This document shows, piece by piece, positions 6,765 through 12,931 of a stretch of DNA of 12,931 nt. Below the pieces are notes generated by a model, which saw nothing but the letters and a program-made list of their open reading frames with translations, did not search any database and was not told where the DNA came from. This DNA is from Chloroflexota bacterium (lineage in GTDB: Bacteria; Chloroflexota; Ktedonobacteria; Ktedonobacterales; Ktedonobacteraceae), in assembly GCA_005881495.1 (NCBI GenBank), contig VBHI01000117.1, forward strand, positions 1-12,931. Reading direction: 5' to 3'. Each line of letters starts with the position of its first letter. Within the stretch, counting starts at the first letter, position 1. Position numbers and translations under genes: made by a program.

Positions 6765-7691
6765 ATGTTTGCTACAAAAACACAACAAGTTAGTAGCAGA
6801 AACTGGCGGCTACTGATCTTCAGGTTCGTCGCCGCACTCATCACGCTTGTGTTTGTGGCAGTGGCGGGTGCTGAATACATCCAGGCCTGGGTGCTCAGAG
6901 CCCCTGCTGAGAGTGTTCATCTCTGGCATATCGCGGAGTTGGTAGCCTTACTGGGTATCCTCCTGGGAGGGACACTACTCTCGCTTATGCACAGGCCACA
7001 AGACAAGCCGCTGCTGGCGCAGTTCTTTGTAATCAGTATGGTTCTCTGTGCTATCGGTATCATGCCCTTTGAGATAAAGGCAGGTGCGCTACTTATTATT
7101 ATGGTTTTGTTTATTGCAGCCTTTCCCAGATTCCGCGCGCTACTGAGCTTCTCACGACAAGGCCCAATCAGTCTGTCACTTCTCTGGTTCAGTCTCCTGC
7201 TCGCCTTTTTTCTGGCTCCGATTGCCTGGCGAGAGCTTCAGTGGCAGATTATAGGCATGTCTGAAGGTGATGCTCATGCGCTGGCCCTGCACTGGATTGG
7301 CTCTGTCTTACTCATGGCGCTGCTTGTCCTGGCAGGTGTGCTCTCGGCCACCAGGAGGCCAGGCTGGGAAGCACTCGGCATGATTACCGGTGTCACGTAC
7401 TGTTTCCTTGGTGTGACCGCCATGATACTACAAGATGCCTATGCAGGTAGCTGGAGTGGCGGGTTAGGATTGATCGCGATCATTGCCGGCGTCTGGTATA
7501 TCATCATCTCTTTAAGGGGAGCCCATATGCTCCCGGCGGCTGAGAGAACACACACAATCGCTTCAAAGTCAGCTGTGCAACGTGTGCTCAGCAGCAAGAC
7601 AGGCACTTTGATGGCAGCAGGAGATGTTCCGTCCGTTTTCAGGACTGCTCCTCTCCCCGAGACGCGGGTATTGCTTGAAGCACATTCCTAG
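6765..7691 (+). CDS. Integral membrane protein with eight predicted helices, unknown function
   Basis: The 308-residue protein has eight hydrophobic segments at about 15-39, 53-76, 83-102, 105-123, 135-155, 172-195, 203-222 and 233-250. A polar cytoplasmic-type tail of about 55 residues follows, rich in Ser, Thr and Ala. I see no catalytic motif or transporter signature. GAEYIQAW after helix 1 and APIAWRELQWQIIG after helix 5 are polar loops that could carry a ligand site. AGAAGGAG lies 9 nt before ATG 6765. It sits 50 bp after the small coupled ORF and 133 bp before the NmrA-like gene on the same strand, so co-transcription is plausible. No specific family assigned. Confidence 0.8.
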   Translation: MFATKTQQVSSRNWRLLIFRFVAALITLVFVAVAGAEYIQAWVLRAPAESVHLWHIAELVALLGILLGGTLLSLMHRPQDKPLLAQFFVISMVLCAIGIMPFEIKAGALLIIMVLFIAAFPRFRALLSFSRQGPISLSLLWFSLLLAFFLAPIAWRELQWQIIGMSEGDAHALALHWIGSVLLMALLVLAGVLSATRRPGWEALGMITGVTYCFLGVTAMILQDAYAGSWSGGLGLIAIIAGVWYIIISLRGAHMLPAAERTHTIASKSAVQRVLSSKTGTLMAAGDVPSVFRTAPLPETRVLLEAHS

Positions 7692-7730
7692 CACGCTTCT
7701 GATGAGAATGGTGTGAAAAGATAAATGATC

Positions 7731-7797
7731 CGGCGGCAGCAGTGGTGCCCCACCCTGCCCCACGTGGGACGTGATAAATCGGGTTCCTGCGCTGCCG
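7731..7797. repeat. Long imperfect hairpin between the membrane-protein and reductase genes
   Basis: CGGCAGC (7734-7740) pairs with GCTGCCG (7791-7797), and the pairing can extend inward imperfectly. Inside lies the perfect 10-bp palindrome CCCACGTGGG (7759-7768). It lacks a following T-run, so a simple terminator is unlikely. It may be a dispersed intergenic repeat or an mRNA processing or stability element between the two genes. Confidence 0.4.
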
Positions 7798-7824
7798 AAG
7801 GTCAGATAAAGAGGATATAACATT

Positions 7825-8460
7825 ATGAAAATCGTGATTTTCGGTGCCGCTGGTGGCACCGGTCGGGACGTGGTTGAGCAAGCACTGGCACAGGGACATA
7901 AGGTAACGGCTTTCGATCGTAATCCATCAGCTCTTACTATCAAGCATCCTATGCTCACCCTCGTACAAGGCGACATTTTCGATGCTGACCAGGTTGAGGC
8001 AGCAGTTGTAGGCCAGGATGCGGCGGTTTGTGTGCTTGGCGTGGGACCGCAAGTAACGAAACCGGTCTGCTCGATCGGAACAAAAAATATTATCGATGCT
8101 ATGCAGAAACATGGCGTAAAACTCTTCATCTGTCAGTCGGCCTTTGCGGTCGCAGCGCTCGACGGAGAGTGGCAGGAAGTTCCCTGGATAGTACCGATCT
8201 TGCCATTCTTCCCAAAGGTGAAAGCCATGTTTGCAGACAAGATACGCCAGGAACAATTCGTCCAGCAGAGCAATCTCGATTGGGTGATCGTGCGGCCTGC
8301 ACAGTTGACGAATGGTCCAAAAACAGGGAGATACAAAGTCGGCGTACCGCACATTATTGGGCCGAAAGCGAAGATCTCACGAGCAGATGTCGCGGACTTC
8401 ATACTCAAGCAACTTGGTGACAAAACCTACCAGCATCAAGTGCCGCGATTGCGCTACTGA
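7825..8460 (+). CDS. NAD(P)H-binding NmrA-like / flavin-reductase-like protein
   Basis: This 211-residue atypical short-chain dehydrogenase belongs to the NAD(P)H-binding PF13460 group (NmrA, biliverdin/flavin reductase B-like). The Rossmann motif is IVIFGAAGGTGRDVV (glycines 7, 10, 13), followed by AFDRNPSAL, where R is typical of NADP preference, and VQGDIFDADQVEAAVVGQDAAVCVLG. FICQSAFAV and the WVIVRPAQLTNGP segment near residue 160 are characteristic. Members act as reductases or as redox-sensing NADP-binding proteins without catalysis, and which applies here is unknown. Start ATG 7825 has AGAGGA about 10 nt upstream. It is the last plus-strand gene of the group, with 133 bp and a hairpin separating it from the membrane protein. 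Confidence 0.88.
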   Translation: MKIVIFGAAGGTGRDVVEQALAQGHKVTAFDRNPSALTIKHPMLTLVQGDIFDADQVEAAVVGQDAAVCVLGVGPQVTKPVCSIGTKNIIDAMQKHGVKLFICQSAFAVAALDGEWQEVPWIVPILPFFPKVKAMFADKIRQEQFVQQSNLDWVIVRPAQLTNGPKTGRYKVGVPHIIGPKAKISRADVADFILKQLGDKTYQHQVPRLRY

Positions 8461-8606
8461 GTTTCTAAGTAGAAGGTGCAAGCTCTGCCTTTGCCAGATA
8501 AAGTAGGAACCCGATCAGGACTTTTAACAAAATCATCTGGCTAACCGTAGGGGCCTATTATGCAATGTAACAAATTGGTCCAGGAATCTGTATGGGTCAC
8601 AGCACG

Positions 8607-8779
8607 GTCATGCTGAGCACATTCGCTCCGCTCAGTGTCAACTCCGCGAAGCATCTCGAGGCCCATGCAGCCAGACCCTTCGCTGCGGCTCAGGGTGACA
8701 AGGGAACGCTGTCATGCTGCGCGCAGCGAAGCATCTCGAGGCCCATGCAGACAGACCCTTCGCTACGCTCAGGGTGACA
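8607..8779. repeat. Two tandem copies of a palindromic intergenic repeat (REP/MITE-like)
   Basis: A 55-bp unit from GCGAAGCATCTCGAGGCCC to CTCAGGGTGACA occurs at 8646-8700 and 8726-8779, an 80-bp period, with few differences. Each copy is bounded by inverted ends. In copy two 8711-8731 (from GTCATGCTGCGC) pairs with 8758-8778 (to CAGGGTGAC) at 17 of 21 positions around a 26-nt loop. Copy one also starts with GTCATGCTGAGC at 8607 but has about 25 extra bases in its left arm. The GTCATGCTGAGCG...CGCTCAGGGTGAC pattern is known as a high-copy dispersed repeat in several bacterial phyla. Positions 8461-8606 contain nothing else I can name. Confidence 0.75.
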
Positions 8780-8924
8780 AGAAGGGGCCGCCCTCGCTCT
8801 CTGGAATCCTGGACCTGTGTCTTCGGCTGATGCATATCAGCGCCGGTTTGTCGGCCCCTGGCGGATTTTCCGCTATCCAGATGAATACATTTGACAGCAT
8901 TATGACGTCCCTGTAAGGACTATT
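8780..8924. other. Intergenic stretch with two short hairpins
   Basis: Between the repeats and the convergent oxidoreductase gene are GCTGAT/ATCAGC (8826-8841, 4-nt loop) and GCGGA/TCCGC (8861-8873). Neither is followed by a clear T-run on either strand. They could serve as weak terminators for the convergent genes. No ORF of coding character is seen. Confidence 0.3.
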
Positions 8925-10361
8925 TCACAAGAGATGGCGCAAAGCCGCCTGGGCAGCAAAGTAGCCGCACATACCGTGCACTCCCCCGCCAGGAGGCGTG
9001 GAAGACGAGCAGAAATAGATTTCCCGCGCTGGTGTCGAATACGGTACGAGGCGGATTGTGGGGCGTGTGAAGAGCTGCCAGAAGTCCTGGACTCCGCCAT
9101 TGATGTCACCCCCAATGTAATTGGCATTGTATCGCTCAAGTTCTATAGGGGTGGTGACGTGACGCGCCAGGATGCGGTCGCGAAAGCCAGGTGCGAAGCG
9201 TTCAATCTGGGACTCAATACGCTCTGTCATATCGAACGATGAGCCATTAGGAACGTGGCAGTATGTCCAGAGCGTATGTTTCCCCTCTGGTGCCCGCGTG
9301 GAATCGAACAGACTTTGCTGGGCAACGAGCACAAAAGGATTTTCGGGAGGCTCTCCTCGCCATACCGCGTGCTCTGCGGCAGCAATCTCCGCCAGCGTGC
9401 CACCAACATGGACCGTTCCAGCGCGGCTACATTCCACGGATTTCCATGGGACCGGACCATCAAGGGCGTAATCGACCTTGAACACCCCTGGACCGTAACG
9501 GTAGCGCCTGAGACGACGTTGATATCCACCCGGCAAACGCTGACCTGCGATACGCAGCAACTGGCGGGGGGTTACATCAAACAAAACAGCGCGGGCAGAG
9601 GGCAGAGCATCAATGGACTTGACCTCAACGCCGGTGACGATTTCACCTCCCAGCGAGCGAAGGTAAGCTCCTAGTGCGTCAGCGAACTTCTGCGAGCCTC
9701 CAAGCGGCATTGGCCACCCAACGGTATGTCCAAGGATGCCCAGGGTCAGACCAAATGCCGCGCCTGGCGACTGATGAAGACGCAGCATAGAGTGCGCACT
9801 CAACCCGGCGAAAAGCGCACGAGCACGCTCTTCCTGAAACGCGCTTTGCGCAAGTCCTTGGGGCGAACGAATGGCCTTCAAGCCGAAACGGACGAGCACG
9901 AAGGGATGAGACATCGATTGCAGTCGGAGTGGGCCGAGGAAGGCGTCTGCGAGGGTATCCCAGTCGGCAACGAGTGGTGCCATGAGCTTTTGATATGCCT
10001 CCGCATCGCGCCCAAGTCCCGCACCCGTCTCCTCCACTGAACGCTCGAGGAGGACGGCCGGACCATCGTCGAGGGGATGGGCCAGGGGGGCCGAAGGGTG
10101 AATCCAATGCAGGCCGTACTGCTCAAGAGGCAGAGTGCGGAAGAACGGAGAGCCAAGCCCAAGGGGGTGTATGGCCGAGCAGACATCGTGTATGAAGCCC
10201 GGGAGCGTGAGCTCCATCGAACGGGAACCCCCACCAATAGTATCTCTGGCTTCGAATACGACCACTGACCGACCAGTCTGAGCTAAAGTGATCGCTGCGG
10301 CGAGACCATTGGGTCCAGAACCAACTACAATTGCATCATATGCATCTCGTCTAGACATCAC
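8925..10361 (-). CDS. Phytoene-dehydrogenase-like FAD/NAD(P) oxidoreductase (COG1233 type)
   Basis: The 478-residue flavoprotein opens with a dinucleotide-binding motif IVVGSGPNGLAAAITLAQ (glycines 14, 16, 19; E37 in VVFEARD), then GGGSRSMELTLPGF, the substrate-side signature of the carotenoid desaturase/PYROXD2 superfamily. VGWPMPLGGSQKFADAL lies mid-protein. The C-terminal GGDINGG and STPPGGGVHGMCGYFAA motifs are the family's FAD-binding end. Length is close to normal. Members desaturate or isomerise long polyenes, but this PYROXD2-like branch is largely uncharacterised, and no carotenoid genes are nearby. The start is GTG 10361 (GAGG 10 nt upstream) or ATG 10358, 3 nt downstream. GC content is clearly higher than in neighbours on the left, which creates many false open frames on the other strand. 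Confidence 0.9.
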   Translation of the reverse strand: MMSRRDAYDAIVVGSGPNGLAAAITLAQTGRSVVVFEARDTIGGGSRSMELTLPGFIHDVCSAIHPLGLGSPFFRTLPLEQYGLHWIHPSAPLAHPLDDGPAVLLERSVEETGAGLGRDAEAYQKLMAPLVADWDTLADAFLGPLRLQSMSHPFVLVRFGLKAIRSPQGLAQSAFQEERARALFAGLSAHSMLRLHQSPGAAFGLTLGILGHTVGWPMPLGGSQKFADALGAYLRSLGGEIVTGVEVKSIDALPSARAVLFDVTPRQLLRIAGQRLPGGYQRRLRRYRYGPGVFKVDYALDGPVPWKSVECSRAGTVHVGGTLAEIAAAEHAVWRGEPPENPFVLVAQQSLFDSTRAPEGKHTLWTYCHVPNGSSFDMTERIESQIERFAPGFRDRILARHVTTPIELERYNANYIGGDINGGVQDFWQLFTRPTIRLVPYSTPAREIYFCSSSTPPGGGVHGMCGYFAAQAALRHLL

Positions 10362-10471
10362 TACGCTTTTTCCTCACTGTACGATTGGTTTTTGCCTGGA
10401 TTTGCCGCCTGGTGTCCGCATTGATATGGACCGCATGGTTGGATGGTGTGGCACAAACCATTGTATGTATC

Positions 10472-10505
10472 ATATTACACGGTCTGTCCGGATTGTTGCA
10501 ACAAT
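10472..10505 (-). promoter_or_regulatory. Candidate promoter with 14-bp palindrome for the oxidoreductase
   Basis: On the minus strand TTGCAA (10501-10496) and TAATAT (10477-10472) are 18 bp apart. The -35 is embedded in a perfect palindrome, ATTGTTGCAACAAT (10492-10505), which may be an operator. Predicted leader to the start at 10361 is about 100 nt. Positions 10362-10540 contain nothing else I can name. Confidence 0.4.
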
Positions 10506-10540
10506 TTGAAGAATTCTGGCATGCTCTCTCCTTTCTACGT

Positions 10541-11389
10541 TCAGATCGGATTGCTGAGTTCCGGTAGGATTCGAGTTTTACTATCCTTCGGCAAGATGGG
10601 TGTATGCACCCATAGGAAGACTCGGGAGGGCTGCATCGTTTCCTGGATCACTGCCAACAAATGTTCGTTGAGTTGATCCAGGTCAACTTCCCTGCGCAGC
10701 GTCTCGCTGAAAGCGGTTATGGTGCGAGTCGCGTCATACTTGTGGCGGTAAAAGCGCCGGTCAATAATTACCTGGATGTGTCGCCGCAAGGGGTGGAAAG
10801 AGACTGCAATGACCAGCGTCGAGACCACGACCACAGGTTCGGACTGATGCTGGCTCGTAAGGATAACAAAGGCCGCATGTAAGAGCATTACAAGCCCCAG
10901 GTAGAGGAGCGCCAGCGTCGCCGTAAGAGTGCCGTAGACCAGTGTACGATTGATGAGTAGATCGATATCCCACAGTTGGTAGCGCAAGATTGCTATTCCA
11001 AGGGTCAGTGCGACGAGTAGTCCGGGCAGAGTCAGGCAGACTGGAACGCTGACCACATTACCGAGTATATGAGCCAGGCCAGGCTGGTTAAGTGGCGAGA
11101 AGAGGAGATGAATCAGGACGTAGACCACCCCTCCGAGCACCAGTATCCCCAGGCTGAATACGACCCATTTGGTCTGCTGTTGCTGCCCCGGGGTTGAGAC
11201 ATACTTGTACCGGTACAGTTGGGCCAAAGCTCCTACCGCGAACAAGCTCACCATCACTACGATCTCGAAATGATCTAATGAGAATGGGGTAGTCTGGATG
11301 AAAAAGGGACGGATGAGGCTCCACAGTGTCCAGCCAAGCGCGAGAAGCCCCGTCCAACGCGGAACAAATCGTCCATTGGGAAAGAGTTC
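10541..11389 (-). pseudogene. 5'-truncated multi-pass sensor-like membrane protein
   Basis: Coding similarity begins with LFPNGRFVPRW at about 11386 without a start codon and continues in one frame to the stop at 10541. It contains about six membrane helices (LLALGWTLWSLI, IVVMVSLFAVGALAQLY, VVFSLGILVLGGVVYVLIHL, CLTLPGLLVALTLGIAIL, GTLTATLALLYLGLVMLL, VVVVSTLVIAVSF). The conserved tail is HIQVIIDRRFYRHKYDATR ... FSETLRREVDLDQL ... ETMQPSRVFLWVH. In many Chloroflexota this tail follows a 7-8 TM region and often precedes GAF or kinase modules. YLFPDGRFVPRW is normally internal, so the N-terminal half is missing; in-frame codons upstream of 11389 hit a stop at 11390-11392, inside IS607-side DNA. 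An internal GTG at 11257 could still start a shorter product. Confidence 0.75.
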
Positions 11390-11398
11390 TTAACAGTA

Positions 11399-11427
11399 TT
11401 GAAAAAGAGATGATGACATGGTAAAAT
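11399..11427 (+). promoter_or_regulatory. tnpA promoter, predicted leaderless
   Basis: TTGAAA (11399-11404) and TAAAAT (11422-11427) are separated by exactly 17 bp, each one mismatch from the sigma-70 consensus. The expected start, 7 nt after the -10, falls on the A of ATG 11434. No Shine-Dalgarno precedes this ATG, which fits a leaderless mRNA. Confidence 0.6.
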
Positions 11428-11433
11428 ATATGC

Positions 11434-12048
11434 ATGGAGCATACATATTCGCCGAAACAATTTGGGAAACTGATTGGAAAGTCCGTCAATACCTTGCAGA
11501 AATGGGACCGCAAGGGGATTCTGCCTGCCTTCCGTAGCCCCACGAATCGGCGCTACTACACCCATGAGCAATATTTGCAGTATCGTGGGTTGATCTCCTC
11601 CGAGCACGGGAAAGTGCTTGCGTATGTTCGCGTGTCCTCCCCCTCTCAGAAGAAAGACCTTGTCATCCAGAAAGAAGCGCTTCGTGCCTACTGCCAGGAA
11701 CATGACATCAAAGTAGACCAGTGGATAGAAGATATTGGTTCGGCGCTCAACTACCAACGAAAAGGCTTCAATGAGGTGGTTGAGCAAATAGAACTCGGTC
11801 AGGTTCACCGTCTGATCATTGCTTCCCAGGATCGGTTTGTGCGCTTTGGCTATGACTGGTTTGAAGCTTTCTGCGAGCGGCATGGAACAGCCATTACGGT
11901 CATGAATGGCGAAGCCTTCTCGCCAGGAGAAGAATTGGTATGGGACCTCATCGCCATTGTGACCGTTTTTTCAGCTCGGCTTCATGGGTTAGGCTCGCAC
12001 AAAAACGCCATCCGAGCAGCAGCTCTGGGAAAGGAAGAGAAGCGATGA
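11434..12048 (+). CDS. tnpA: IS607-family serine recombinase TnpA
   Basis: The 204-residue protein has the IS607 order of domains. A MerR-like helix-turn-helix comes first (residues about 5-50; YSPKQFGKLIGKSVNTLQKW, RSPTNRRYYTHEQY), and then a small serine-resolvase domain from about residue 60. The catalytic serine is S68 in LAYVRVSS, followed by QKKDLVIQKEAL. The SQDRFVRFGYDWFEAF segment carries the active-site arginines, and GEELVWDLIAIVTVFSARLHGL is the conserved C-terminal helix. It catalyses excision and integration through a double-stranded circular intermediate with little target specificity. Length is usual for the family. The stop overlaps the tnpB start in ATGA, indicating translational coupling. 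No lesions seen, so it may be active. Confidence 0.95.
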   Translation: MEHTYSPKQFGKLIGKSVNTLQKWDRKGILPAFRSPTNRRYYTHEQYLQYRGLISSEHGKVLAYVRVSSPSQKKDLVIQKEALRAYCQEHDIKVDQWIEDIGSALNYQRKGFNEVVEQIELGQVHRLIIASQDRFVRFGYDWFEAFCERHGTAITVMNGEAFSPGEELVWDLIAIVTVFSARLHGLGSHKNAIRAAALGKEEKR

Positions 12049-12931
12049 TCAAGGCGCACAAGATCAGATTGAATCCCACACCTGAGCAAGCAGTGTACTT
12101 TGCCAAAGCTGCGGGAACAGCAAGATTTGGGTGGAACTGGGCACTGGCGGAGTGGAATCGGCAGTATGAAGCAGGTGAGAAACCGACGGCGTTAAAGCTC
12201 AAGAAGCAGTTCAATGAGATCAGGCGGGAACAATTCCCCTGGACCTGGGAGGTGACCAAGAATGCCTCTGATCAGCCCTTTCTGGACCTGGGAAAAGCGT
12301 TTACGGCCTTCTTTGAAGGAAAGGCTCGCCGTCCCAAGTTCAAGAGCAAAAAACGCTCAAAACCGTCATTTTACCTTGCCAACGATCAATTCGAGTTAGG
12401 CGATCATCGCGTCTGGGTCCCCAAGCTCGGATGGGTCAACATGGCAGAGCACCTCCGCTTCCCAGGGAAAGTGAGAGGGGCACGGATGACCAAAACGGCA
12501 GATTGGTGGTTCATCAGCATCACCGTCGAAGTGTCCAACGCGCCGGAAGATCAGAGGAAAGCCGCAGTTGGCATCGATGTTGGTCTGAACCGGCTGGCAA
12601 CCTTAAGTACCGGCGAGGGATACGAGAACCAAGCATTCCTCAAAACGGCCCTGGGCAAGCTTCGTCAGGCCAATAAGCGCCTCCATCGAAGGAAACTGGG
12701 ATCAAAGAACCGTGAGAAAGCCCGTCGTCAGGTCGCACAGCTCCACTATCGCATCGCCTGCATGCGCGACGATGTGCTTCACAAACTGAGCACGAGGATT
12801 GCGAACTGCTACGGGATCGTGGGCATTGAAGACCTCAACCTCAAAGGGTTGCTCAAGAACCGGCGCTTATCCCGCTCCTTCTCCGATGCGGCGCTCGGCA
12901 AACTCTTGACGCTTTTGACAAGGAAGGTTGA
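12045..12931 (+). CDS. tnpB: TnpB, RNA-guided nuclease of the IS607 element, 3' end outside window
   Basis: The frame is open for 295 codons to the window edge. The N-terminal helix-turn-helix begins MIKAHKIRLNPTPEQ and continues with ARFGWNWALAEWN. FFEGKARRPKFKSKKRSKPSF and RVWVPKLGWVNMAEHLRFPG are the usual middle segments. The RuvC-I acid is D178 in AVGIDVGLNRLATLSTG and the RuvC-II acid is E262 in IVGIEDLNLKGLL; the arginine-rich bridge KARRQVAQLHYRIA lies between them. The zinc finger and RuvC-III Asp would follow beyond the edge. TnpB proteins are known RNA-guided DNA endonucleases ancestral to Cas12 that help retain the transposon at its donor site. ATG 12045 overlaps the tnpA stop. 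Everything present looks intact. Confidence 0.95.
   Translation, partial: MIKAHKIRLNPTPEQAVYFAKAAGTARFGWNWALAEWNRQYEAGEKPTALKLKKQFNEIRREQFPWTWEVTKNASDQPFLDLGKAFTAFFEGKARRPKFKSKKRSKPSFYLANDQFELGDHRVWVPKLGWVNMAEHLRFPGKVRGARMTKTADWWFISITVEVSNAPEDQRKAAVGIDVGLNRLATLSTGEGYENQAFLKTALGKLRQANKRLHRRKLGSKNREKARRQVAQLHYRIACMRDDVLHKLSTRIANCYGIVGIEDLNLKGLLKNRRLSRSFSDAALGKLLTLLTRKV

Larger units (their letters stand above)
11387..12931 (+). mobile_element. IS607-type insertion sequence, right end outside window
   Basis: Overlapping tnpA (serine recombinase) and tnpB genes define an IS607-family element. The left boundary is placed where similarity to the interrupted membrane-protein gene stops, about 11387. 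IS607 elements lack terminal inverted repeats and make no clear target duplications, so the edge cannot be sharpened from this sequence alone. The tnpB 3' end, where a guide (omega) RNA is normally encoded, is not included. Confidence 0.8.

Noticed and set aside
9255..10107. Several long open frames on both strands within the oxidoreductase gene
   Set aside because: High-GC shadow frames lacking conserved motifs, whereas the 8925-10361 frame has a full set of family motifs.
12431..12676. Plus-strand 81-codon frame inside tnpB
   Set aside because: Out-of-frame shadow of tnpB, which has the RuvC motifs here.

Overview
The gene content and protein style suggest a bacterium of the Chloroflexota, most likely class Ktedonobacteria. 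Pointers are a Gram-positive-like secreted phosphoesterase with a Thr-Pro linker, a multi-pass sensor-like protein ending in a DRRFYR/YDA segment, many unrelated oxidoreductases and mixed insertion sequences. This is inference from family resemblance; no rRNA or other marker gene is present.

Layout. Positions 1-1343 (minus) hold most of a secreted calcineurin-like phosphoesterase that runs off the left edge. About 1500-2650 is a mobile-element scrapyard: an unidentified ORF remnant, a decayed IS1-family element (in-frame stop, A8 slippery run, second frameshift) and the first 30 codons of a different transposase abutting its right end. A GalE-type epimerase (2736-3665, minus) follows with a clear promoter and a hairpin at the predicted 5' end of its mRNA. 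Then come a small DUF3592-like membrane protein (minus) and a broken FAD monooxygenase (4513-5561, minus).

A 26-bp near-perfect palindrome lies between that monooxygenase and a divergent plus-strand run: a UbiG-like methyltransferase, a 50-codon ORF overlapping its stop (TGATG), an eight-helix membrane protein and an NmrA-like reductase. The close packing of the first three suggests one transcription unit; the reductase may be part of it. After two copies of a palindromic intergenic repeat (8607-8779), a phytoene-dehydrogenase-like oxidoreductase (8925-10361) and a 5'-truncated sensor-like gene (10541-11389) lie on the minus strand. The truncated gene ends where an IS607-type element begins: serine recombinase tnpA with a predicted leaderless promoter, overlapped by tnpB, which runs off the right edge.

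Functionally the window is an accessory region of redox enzymes punctuated by transposon damage. I see no new multi-gene defence system. The most interesting points are the operator-like palindrome between a dead and a living gene, the short ORF coupled to the methyltransferase (possibly made by a 23-bp duplication), the IS607 insertion with its leaderless recombinase gene, and the two-step decay of the monooxygenase.
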